64,000 nt of DNA from Lithodes maja (Eukaryota > Arthropoda > Malacostraca > Decapoda > Lithodidae): NCBI GenBank assembly GCA_037953745.1, contig JBAKBP010007956.1:1-64000 (forward strand). Direction: 5' to 3'. The translations under genes were made by a program, and so were the position numbers. The notes beneath the pieces are model-generated. The model was not told the DNA's origin, searched no databases, and saw only the letters and a list, made by a program, of their open reading frames with translations. Positions within the stretch are counted from its first letter, which is position 1, and the number at the start of each line of letters is the position of its first letter. Below, piece after piece: positions 55,496 to 64,000 of the stretch.

Positions 55496-57400
55496 TTATT
55501 CACCTTTTTTGAAGATCGGAACTACGTTTGCAAGCTTCCAAGCTTCTGGAACTATACCTGTCTCTAATGACTTGTTAAATAGAAATGTTAATGGGTAACT
55601 TAACTCATCTCTACATTCTTTAAATACTCTACCATATACCTCATCAGGACCAGGCGATTTATGAGGTTTCAGTCTGTCAATTTCCTTAAGCACATCATTT
55701 CTACTTATAGTAACCGCACTTAACCTGTTTTCTATACTATTGCTATATACCTTACGGACTTCTGGAAACTGTGCCAAATTTTCATTAGTGAAAACGGAAA
55801 GAAATTGACTATTTAATGTACTGCACATTTCTAAATCATTTTCTGTCATTTCTCCTATCAAAGTTTTGAGGGGACCAATTACATCTCTAACCTTGGATTT
55901 ATATAGTTGGTAGAAAGCTTTAGGATTATGTTTTGAGTCATTGGCAACCTTAATTTCATAATTTCTTTTGTCTTTCCTAATATCCCTTTTTACCTGTCTT
56001 GATAGATTCTGATAGTTAGCAAGTAGGTGAATTTCGCCTTTCATAATTTTTCTATATAGCCTATTCCTCTTTTTTTGTCCTAGATCTAATAGTCTATTAT
56101 TCATCCATTTGGGTTGGTTCTGTGTTGATCTAAACAAAATTAGGGGGATATATTTATTTTGCACATTGAATACTGACTCGATAAAATTATCGTATGTATC
56201 TACCAAGGTTGACGTCTCTTCCTGACTTAAGATGACATGTGCCTGAGAAGGGGTACACTCATTTGGACACCTGGATCACTTAATTTTTTGACCATAGGGT
56301 CCGCTAATAGGGCTCTTCTTAACCCACAATAATTGTTTTTTCTAAAGTCAGGGATTAATGTTGTATTCTCTCTGGTATTACCTTTTCATTGTATATTAAA
56401 ATACACAGAATTGTGGTCACTATTTCCTAGGTGGTCCCCTATCTCTACATTATTTATCATATGTTCATTGTTACTGAAAACTAAATCGAGAATATTATTA
56501 CCTCTAGTCGGCGTATCTATGAATTGAAATAAAAACTATCTTGTACTACCTCAATAAACTCCTCAGAATCATAGTCGCCTATTTGATGCTGCCAATCTAT
56601 ATTCGAAAAATTAAAATCCCCCATAATGTACACATTACTAAACCTTGATTCTATTTTAATTTCCTCCCATAATGACGTTCCGTCATTTCTACTCATATTT
56701 GGCGGTCTATATATAACTCCAATAACTATGGTCTCACTACCTTCGTTAACCTCTACCCAAACACTTTCATTATCGTTATTTAGTCTAATACCTGATTTAA
56801 TACAGCTTTTTAATGTACTCCTGACAAACACTGCTATACCGCCACCCCTCTTAATTGTTCAGTCATATTTAAGGGGAGGTATTTAGTTTGTTCACTAGAC
56901 CTCCATCAACCTTAAAATTACACCCCCTTGAGCCCCTTTCAAGATAAATTTGTACGTTTTTCGGTAGAAATATGTCCCGGCCGAAGGCCGGTTCCTCTTA
57001 AATTACAGGCTCGCTATCGCTCGTCAGGATACAATCGACACCTAAACGGCACGAAAGGTGTTAATATGGGGTGAAAGTTCTTAAAATCGCTAAACTAATG
57101 GGGCAAACATTTTATAATATCAAAAGCAATGGGGCTAAACATGAGGGAGAAAGGGGTCAAGAAAAAAATCCCTCAAGTGTCTCCCCTTAAACAAACTATA
57201 TCCTGGTATATTAACTTCTGCTAAAAATGCCTGGTTTCTGTATTAATCCACGTTTCAGTTAGCGCTATTATGTCTATATTTTCTTTGCTGACAAGGGCTC
57301 TAAGTTCGTTCATTTTGTTACATAGACTCCTACAGTTTGTGTAATATACTCTGAATTTACTTCTTTTCTTTGTACCTAATTTACCTTTATTTCTAACGAC
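55496..57400 (-). pseudogene. LINE-C2 ORF2, endonuclease and RT start
   Basis: From 57400: the endonuclease start (YYTNCRSLCNKMNEL-like at 57340), then PGYSLF up to the alpha insertion, resuming with AVFVRSTLKS, VIYRPPNMSRN, IMGDFNFSNIDW and NSDHNSV. A 236-codon frame (56206-55496) then gives the linker and HKSPGPDEVYGRVFKE. Frameshifts lie near 56520 and 56330. Confidence 0.88.
56873..57186 (+). mobile_element. Alpha-family element in LINE-C2 (314 bp)
   Basis: TTAA at 56869-56872 and 57187-57190. Removing the element and one TTAA restores the endonuclease frame across PGYSLF and the following Lys-Tyr-Asp, which shows that the site was duplicated. Ends GGGGAGG and GTCTCCCC. Confidence 0.92.
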
Positions 57401-57679
57401 ATTTCCATCTTCCGTTGCTCCATCACTAATATCATTAGCAATTTAGTCATAAATGTTAGCACGAGACTGAATATCCATATCGCTTTCGCCTGACGCTAAA
57501 ATGTTGAGCCTATTAGGGATACTTTAAAGCCTTTGTTACCATTAGGGGTATTTAGAAACCTTTAGTTTAGTTATTTCAACCTCTGCAGTTGTCTTTGAGT
57601 TACCTGTGGGCAGAAAACTAATTTTGGAGAGGTAATTATATGAGTGAGAGAACTCTATTTCTTATTGCTGAGATAAGGA

Positions 57680-58160
57680 TACATAAGATACATAAGAAAA
57701 TGAGAGTCTGCAGGGAGCCGATTGGCCCACACAGGGCAGATCCCTTTCACACCCAACCCATCTCGACCAAATACCTATCTAATTTTTTCTCTATCGTTCT
57801 TGATCCTACTGTAGCATTCGGTAGCCTGTTCCACATATCTACAACTCTGTTACCAAACCAATATTTGCTTATATCTTTTCTGAACCGAAATATATCTAAT
57901 TTGAAACCATTTCTTCGATTTCTTTTGCTATCACTGAGGTTCAGTACATCTGTCATGCCCACTTTATTAATCCCACTAACCCACTTATACGTCTCTATGA
58001 TATCCCCTCTAACTCTGTGTATCTCTAGCGAATGTAAGGCTAATTTCTCCAACCTTTCTTTAAACGGAAGATTTATAATATTATGGATATTTTTTGTAAT
58101 TCTTCGTTGTATTCTAAGGCATCTATGTCCTTTCTGTAATAAGGACATCAAACTGGAACA
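57680..58160 (-). mobile_element. LINE-C3, 3' end fragment
   Basis: A 134-codon frame (58151-57747) with RIQRRITKNIHNIINLP, RGDIIETYKWVSGIN, WFGNRVVDMWNRLP and EMGWV*, then the family tail. It is 5'-truncated at about 58155. From 58160 to 58388 no feature is seen. Confidence 0.88.
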
Positions 58161-58376
58161 GCATAATCATTATTAGCATTATTATTATTAATATTTTCTG
58201 TATTATTATTATAAGTTTGCTTAATTGTTTTACTCATCCAACCAAGATACATATTTTAATACATTCTCCCCAAGGTAGTCTCGGACACACAACATGTCTG
58301 TGGTATAGTTGGCTCCCTAGTCATAGTGAATGTCATACGTGAACTGTCCAGTACCAATATGGCTTCTCAGCCTTGT

Positions 58377-58381
58377 AAAAA
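58377..58381 (-). terminator. Pol III terminator of the CUA tRNA gene
   Basis: TTTTT on the minus strand, seven bases after the discriminator base, as expected for a transcribed tRNA gene. Confidence 0.7.
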
Positions 58382-58388
58382 CATACCC

Positions 58389-58461
58389 TGTTTTCGCCCG
58401 GGATCGAACCGGGGACCTTGCGCGTTAGAGGCGCACGTGATAACCACTACACTACGAAAAC
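58389..58461 (-). tRNA. tRNA with CUA (amber) anticodon, tRNA-Val-like body
   Basis: A complete cloverleaf can be read. Acceptor GTTTTCG pairs fully with CGAAAAC, discriminator A. The D arm lies in TAGTGTAGTGGTTATCAC (a good A box). The anticodon stem TGCGC/GCGCA encloses the loop CTCTAAC, giving anticodon CTA. Variable loop AGGTC; T stem CCCGG/CCGGG with loop TTCGATC (perfect B box). From memory of animal tRNAs the body matches tRNA-Val; loop CTCACAC of a CAC isoacceptor would become CTCTAAC by two changes. Acceptor and anticodon stem differences from that model are paired (compensated). No intron. It could be a functional suppressor, a recoded tRNA, or a young pseudogene. Confidence 0.88.
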
Positions 58462-58517
58462 ATGTAAGGTAAAGCTCACTTTCTATATGTGTACACTCGC
58501 TCCTCTTTACAGTTTAA

Positions 58518-58590
58518 CCCCTACTGTACCGGCGACGCCCATTTACATTTATTCCAGCTATACTTAGACGATTGTGTGCTATTACAGATG
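58518..58590. mobile_element. Beta-family fragment
   Basis: TTAA at 58514-58517 then CCCCTACTGTACCGGCGACG and TATACTTAGACGATT, breaking off before LINE-B. Confidence 0.65.
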
Positions 58591-58835
58591 AATGTGTGAT
58601 AGTGTAAAGGAAGTACAAAGGAGTACAAAGGAAATCAAGCAACAACATATCTAGTGACCCTTCTAGGTTGCTTGTCCTCCAAAACACTGAGGATCAAGTG
58701 TCCAAACAGTGGTTTAGAGTGGGTAAGGGAACATTGGAAAGGGAATTACTGCCCTGGAACTAATGTCCGTGGCAGGATTAGGAAGTTAGTAGAGGACAGA
58801 TGGGCTATAGTAACTGAGGGGGGGATAAAATAAAG

Positions 58836-61800
58836 TTATTCATTTACAAATGCAGTCAGTCGCGGGTTTGATGCGAGATATTTGTCTAGGCGGAGTTTAA
58901 ATGAATCAACGGTGATGCAGTCTATAACGTTTCGGGGAAGCCCATTCCACAAGTTGACAACTCGATTGAAGAAGAAATTCTTAGATTCGTGCGAGTTAAA
59001 AGATTTACCAATAATTTTGCAACCGTTTCCCCGCGTGTAATTAAATTGGTCGATAGTGAAGTACTTACTACAGTTCATATTATCGATGCCTTTGATGATT
59101 ATGAACACTTGAATTAAGTCACCTCTTAATCTGCGCTGGGTTAAAGGAAATAGATTTAATTCTCGAAGACGTTTCTTCGTATGGTTTGTTCTTTAAACTA
59201 GGTATCATTTTGGTAACTCTACGTTGAACTCATTCTAGCTTGTTTATATCTTTTTGGTAATAAGGGCACCAGGATTGAACGCAGTATTCCAGAAGAGGGC
59301 GGACTAAGGAATTGTAAAGGGTTAGGATAACTTCTTTGGATTTATGCTCAAATGACCTGCCTATAAAGCCAATTATTTTGTTTGCCTTCTTAACAACTTC
59401 TGAACATTGTTGACTCGGTTTTAGGTTACTCGATATTGTTACTCCCAAATCGGTTTCTCTGTTTACATTCTTAAGCTGAGTGCCATTCATCGAATAGTTT
59501 GCTTTCTCATTTAGGTATCCGATATGTAGTACTTTACATTTATCCGCATTGAAACTCATTTGCCACATTTGGGCCCAACATGACAATTTATCTAGATTGT
59601 GTTGCATATGGTCAACTTGTTCTTTTGAGAGTAGGCTATTTGCAATTTTTGTATCGTCAGCAAATTTTGAGATTGTACAGGTGAGACCCTCATCTATGTC
59701 GTTGATGTAAATTAGAAAGAGAATTGGTCCGAGTACCGATCCCTGGGGTACCCCGCTCCTTACATTGGTCCATTTAGATGCCTTACCATTTATGACTACT
59801 CTTTGCTTTCTGTTGCTGAGCCAATTTTCTATCCATTTCAACACACCGTCTTGTATTCCATGCGCTTTTAGTTTTAGCAGTAAACGTTTGTGGGGAACTT
59901 TGTCAAAGGCCTTTTGAAAATCAAGGTATATAATATCTACAGCTTTACTCTCATCGTAGAGGTTGAGGATATTGTGGAAGAAGTCTAAGAGGTTTGTTAA
60001 CCCTTAACTGTCGGCGCGCAACATAAGTCGAGTTAAATAAAGCTGGACTATGTGGCGGCGCTTGACATAGGTCGTGTGGCAATTTCAGCACGTAATGTTG
60101 CTGAGAGAGAGAGACAAGTGGTGGCAGGAGAGTAGCGAGCGTATGACTGCTCCAGACCACCGCGGCGAACCTACGGACACGAATCCCACCTCCTCCCTCC
60201 CTCTCTCACTCGCTATATATGGAATTGTATGGGGAAAGTGCCTAATTACATGCTTTTTGCACTCGCGTTGCACGGTTGTTGGAAGAAAACTAGCCATCAT
60301 AAAAGGATCGTTATGGTGTCATTCGAAAGCTCTGTTTATGCCCTTTCAGGGATAGATACTTGTTTTACGTTCTGAGTCTTATTTAGGCATGAAAATGATC
60401 ACGTAAACAGCCCTATTTTGGCTAAAAACACCCCGCTGGGCGGTACATATAAATAAACCACCTAGGCCGCTAATAAGGTGTTAAACAGGAACGTTTTTTA
60501 CGAAAGCCGTGTTGAGTATCAGTAAGTATGTTATTTTCCTCTAAGTGATTTACGAGTCTGTCTCGTATGACCGTTTCTAGCATTTTACATACAATTGAGG
60601 TTAAGCTAATTGGACAATAGTTACTGGGTAGGGATTTGCTGCCTTTTTTTAATATCGGTGTTACGTTGGCTAGCTTCCACTGATCAGGCATAGTTCCAGA
60701 CTGCAAGGATTTATTGAATAGTAATGTCAGTGGTTTGGAGAGCTCATCCTTAGCTTCCTTTAGAACTCTAGGCGAGATTGTATCAGGTCCAGGCGTTTTA
60801 TTTACCTTGAGTTTATCTAAACAATTCAATACTTCTCTCTCTGTAACGGTGATATTGCTTAGAACATCTGAATTATCAATCTGAATCGGCGATGGTGTAG
60901 GGATATCACTGAGGTCTTCTGTTGTAAAAACTGATGCAAAGAAGGTATTGAGGGCATTTCTCATTTGTACTTCGACTTTGGTGTATTCTCCATTTTCATC
61001 GACTAACGGTCCAACAGTTGAAGTAACTACTTTTTTCTTTCTGATATAACTATAGAATTCTTTCGGGTTTGTTTTACTTTGATTCGCAATATGTAACTTT
61101 TTACTTTGCTTAATTAACTTTTTGGCTTTGCGTCGTAGCTCTACAAATTTCACCCGTTCTGTTCTTCGTAATTTTGTGAGGATTTTAATCTATCATTAGC
61201 AATTTTTTTAGCAAGCAGGCAGTTTGAAATATCTTTATTCCACCATTTGGGCTTATTATTATGGCCTGGACGCCGTATTTTCGATAGTATGCAGTCTTGC
61301 ACTGCTTTTAGGTAAGTGGTTTCGAATAACTTCCAAGATGTATTTATGTCGTTATTGTTAATTAAAAAGCTCCAGTCAGTTTCTTTAAACATAGCTCTAA
61401 GTTTATGGAAGTTTGCTTTCTTGAAATTAGGGACTTTTTCGATGCTACTATTTGGTTCGTTACTAGTAAACTTTAAAGTGAAAGTTATCGTACGATGGTC
61501 GCTGTTACTGAACTCATCACCAACATTCAAATTCTCTAATTCTTCTTTTGTTGCAAGTAAAATGTCAAGAACGTTATTACCACGGGTCGGCGTTCGAACA
61601 AATTGATAAAGCGAACTCTCTTGCAAGTTCGTATACAAGTCATGTCCGGAGTGTGAAGTAAGAGTATCGCCTCACTTGGTCACAGGTAAATTAAAGTCGC
61701 CAAAAATTACGGTATCTTGCGAGTTACTTACATCTGCAATTTATTCGTAAATTTCTCGGTCAGTTTGCACTGATTGAATTGGAGGTCTGTATATTAACGC

Positions 61801-62199
61801 AAGTATTATTTTTGTAACTTTATTATTCTTTATTAGCACAAAAGATGTGTCGACGTTCACAATTTGAGGTTTTGACAAGAGGGTAGGGTTAAGACTTTCT
61901 TTGATATAAAGTAAAACGCCACCTCCATTTCGATTTATTCGGCTTTTCTCAAACATTACATAACCGGGAAGTGAATACTCTGCTAAAAAGTCTCTATCTT
62001 CTGTATTGAGCCAAGATTCTGTTATGCCAATCACATCATAATTTTCTGTAAACACTAGCTCCTCTAAATCTGAAAATTGATTGCGTATGCTACGAGCGTT
62101 TGCATAGAAAACCTATAAATTTGTTATTTTAGAACTCACGGAACTCTCTTTAATAATATTTTTGGTTCTTGTCGGATCTACATTTATGTTCATGGCTGT
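58836..62199 (-). pseudogene. LINE-B ORF2: endonuclease-reverse transcriptase, broken
   Basis: Same domains as LINE-A ORF2. Endonuclease (ITESWLN; SDHRTITF) from 62199; RT fingers (PGPDTISPRVLKE); palm (SGVPQGSVLGPILF, FADDTK at about 59665); C-terminus to 58836. Breaks: TAG at about 62114 (Lys in LINE-A), TAA at about 61741 (Gln), TGA at about 61673 (Gly), the gamma insertion, and the TGA after NKLE at about 59230 shared with LINE-A. The start MNINVDPTRTK overlaps the end of ORF1. Confidence 0.9.
60001..60480. mobile_element. Gamma-family TTAA element, copy 2 (480 bp)
   Basis: TTAA at 59997-60000 and 60481-60484; ends CCCTTAACTGTCGGCG and CCGCTAATAAGGTG. LINE-A has the uninterrupted site GTTTGTTAAACAGG at about 5510. 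In inverted orientation it matches the copy at 24702-25179. Only weak short open frames inside. Confidence 0.93.
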
Positions 62200-62276
62200 C
62201 CTCGGTCCTCGCTGTCTTCGGTCCTTATCGCTGGTGGTCCTCGGTTGCCTCTGTTTTTTGCTTGGCGTGGGATGAT

Positions 62277-62940
62277 TTATGTCACTGCTGCTTCTTCTCG
62301 GATGGCGTTTTTTGATCCATGGCTGCGGGCTGCTTCGTGTAGGAGACGACCCATGCATGCTGAACCCACAGGGTTTAGATGAGTGCCATCCTTGCAGAAC
62401 AGAGTAGGCTGGTTGTAGAAGTTGTCCCAGAGGTTGATGAATTCAACTTCTTCCCTCAGACACAAATATTTTAGTCGGCTATTTGTGCTGAAGGCCTTGT
62501 CGTAGAATTTGTCAGGTGCCTCGATCTTGGGGAGAATGCCTGAGATGATGATATTCCTTGACTTGTTTTTGTAGTGCTGGATCATCTTGCGATATTTCTC
62601 CATCAACTCTTCGGATCTGGTGCGCATGATGTCATTTGAACCAGCATGGATGACAAAAAGTGTATTTTCATTTGCATCCTTTGTGGTATCTTCGAAGGCT
62701 TCCACAATATCGTCCAGTCCAGCTCCTGGGATGCAAAATCTTTTTCGTCGATTTGGGACTCTGTCGCAGAACTCTTCGACCTGTCCTCGTAGGATGGAAT
62801 CCCCAACGAGCCTGGTCTATTCTGGTTCGTCTTCCATCTCTACCAATATCTCAAATCTGTTTGACATTGTGACTGGTAGATGAAACCTTTTTTGCGTTGG
62901 CCGTGCACCGTTCCTCACTGGTGTAAATCCGGTAACACAC
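62277..62940 (-). pseudogene. LINE-B ORF1, esterase half
   Basis: Reads through the linker in frame into MSNRFEILVEM (Met at 62867). A TAG replaces a Glu codon at position 17. Beyond it come LVGDSILRG, HAGSNDIMR (intact SxND block, unlike LINE-A) and KDGTHLNPVG. The 8-base duplication of LINE-A is absent. Confidence 0.85.
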
Positions 62941-63108
62941 GCCCTCACCCAGTGTTCTCCACCACATAACACACTCCTTCAAACAACTCAATCTGCACGC
63001 CACACTCCTCCTACAACTTACTCACCCCCCCTCCCCCCTTACACTACACAATCCCTCATACAACAAAATCTATCACACTTCATCACACTAATCTGGCAAC
63101 CTCAGCGT
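62941..63108. other. C-rich low-complexity spacer
   Basis: CACACTCC-like low-complexity sequence between LINE-B and LINE-C remains. No gene. Confidence 0.6.
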
Positions 63109-63410
63109 CATATGTGCGTGAAAGGGCTAAGCTGATCCATTTTGTTACATAAACTTCTAACATTTGTATAATATACCCTCAACCTATTACTATTTTGTGT
63201 AACTAATTTTCTATTGATTTTAACCAACTTATTATTTCCTTCAATTTCACTGCAGTCAATGCAATTATAATTACTAACATTTAAATGTGACTGGGGTTCT
63301 ATTACATTCCTAGCTGATGCATCGTTTCTTTCCCAATCCAAACTTATATTGGAGAGGCATGCAAATTTAGTTTGAAACTTGCCAGTTTCTGAGTTGATCA
63401 TAGTACTAGA
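63109..63410 (-). pseudogene. LINE-C4 fragment, start of endonuclease
   Basis: Minus frame ending in LRVYYTNVRSLCNKMDQL, the first strand of the endonuclease, preceded by an unassigned leader (ARNVIEPQSHLNVSNYN). Confidence 0.7.
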
Positions 63411-64000
63411 CAGCCTTAACACTTTACTTGTCTTTAGTGAGACGCCATATGGGTAATGCTGTTTAATTTTGGTATCCATATTACAGAATGGACATAGATT
63501 CCTGGGAGAGTATAACGAAGAATGAACAAAAATGATAAAAATGATCCATATTATAAATCTTTCATATGAAGAAGGGTTGAAGAAACTAGGTTTATATTCC
63601 TTTATCAACGCAGAGTTAGAGGGGATATGATGGAGGTGTTCAAGTGGGTTAGTGGGAATAATAAAGGGGACATGAAAAATTTACTAAAGTGATGTCCTTG
63701 TTACAGAATGGACGTAGATTCCCTGGAGAGAGTACAACGTAGAATGCAAAAATTATCCATAATATTAGAAATCTTCCATATAACACGGCAACCAGGATTT
63801 TCGGGTTCATCTCTAGGAGTGTGAGTAACAAAACTGCTGATGTTATATTAAAACTTTACTTGTCATTAGTGAGACCCCATATGGATTATGCTGTTCAATG
63901 TTGGTGTCCTTATTACAGAATGGACATAGATTCATTGGAAAGAGTACAATGTAGAATGACAAAAATGATCCATAATGTTAGAAATCTAACGTATAAGAAC
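63411..64000 (+). mobile_element. LINE-C fragments, plus strand, repeated RT C-terminal pieces
   Basis: Three partial, out-of-frame copies of the same RT C-terminal segment (motif TTACAGAATGGACATAGATT at about 63480, 63700 and 63915, followed by the RVQRRM block). They suggest rearrangement or repeated truncated insertion. The last one runs off the window. Confidence 0.75.

Larger units (their letters stand above)
55325..57620 (-). mobile_element. LINE-C2, 3'-truncated copy with an alpha insertion
   Basis: Covers the endonuclease, the linker and the first RT block in minus orientation. It starts abruptly at 55325 in the middle of RT, at the same sequence as 53680 in C1. An alpha element (56873-57186) sits in the endonuclease. 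Confidence 0.88.
58600..62940 (-). mobile_element. LINE-B, second copy of the LINE-A family
   Basis: Minus strand, from the 3' decamers at 58600 to about 62940, where similarity to LINE-A ORF1 stops within the linker. The zinc-finger half of ORF1 and the 5' UTR are missing. Interrupted by a gamma element (60001-60480). It serves as the empty-site control for the delta insertion in LINE-A. Confidence 0.92.

Noticed and set aside
58377..62867. Amber-suppressor tRNA paired with amber stops in the neighbouring LINE-B as a coupled system
   Set aside because: LINE-B does have two TAG codons, but also TAA, TGA, frameshifts and an insertion; the stops look like ordinary decay.
63108..63608. Single 166-codon minus gene
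   Set aside because: Only its end matches LINE-C endonuclease; the rest runs antisense to plus-strand LINE-C RT pieces.

Overview
This window is a repeat-dense stretch of an animal nuclear genome. Its LINE families (a CR1/Jockey-superfamily element with an esterase ORF1, a second CR1-like family with a conserved tail, an RTE fragment), the abundant TTAA-flanked miniature transposons, Ty3/gypsy elements, TA microsatellites and a G-poor minisatellite suggest an arthropod, most likely a decapod crustacean. That assignment is inference; no host protein-coding gene can be identified with confidence. The only convincing non-transposon gene is a structurally intact tRNA at 58389-58461 (minus strand), which has a CUA (amber) anticodon.

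Layout. 0.4-4.1 kb: a 22/23-bp minisatellite of roughly 150 units, seeded inside a TTAA miniature element and holding a 308-bp hairpin. 4.1-20.7 kb: a CR1-like LINE (LINE-A, minus) split by a nearly complete Ty3/gypsy element (Gypsy-1, 8680-19673), by a TTAA miniature element (6380-7014) and, inside one LTR, by a hAT element (16477-18275). 20.7-43 kb: non-coding DNA with many TTAA miniature elements of three families (called alpha, beta and gamma here), two tRNA-derived SINE copies, an RTE fragment, a solo LTR (35247-37103) and a truncated gypsy element (Gypsy-2). 43.0-52.1 kb: LINE tails, then Gypsy-3 with both LTRs (43663-52053). 52.2-58.2 kb: fragments of a second LINE family (LINE-C). 58.4 kb: the tRNA. 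58.6-62.9 kb: a second copy of the first LINE (LINE-B), interrupted by a gamma element. 63.1-64 kb: scrambled LINE-C pieces.

Main biological points. (1) Gypsy-1 and Gypsy-3 both carry pol in the order protease - integrase - reverse transcriptase, the copia-like order known from the Gmr1 type of Ty3/gypsy elements; in Gypsy-1 integrase and the start of RT share one open frame. (2) LTR ends and 4-bp target duplications can be read exactly for Gypsy-1, Gypsy-3 and the solo LTR. (3) LINE-A and LINE-B act as filled/empty site controls for each other and prove TTAA duplication for two miniature families; LINE-C coding sequence does so for a third. (4) All retroelement reading frames seen are broken, so the autonomous elements here are dead copies.

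Limits: no alignments or searches were run. Family names alpha, beta, gamma, delta, LINE-A/B/C and Gypsy-1/2/3 are labels used only here. Boundaries given to the base are supported by target duplications; all others are approximate.
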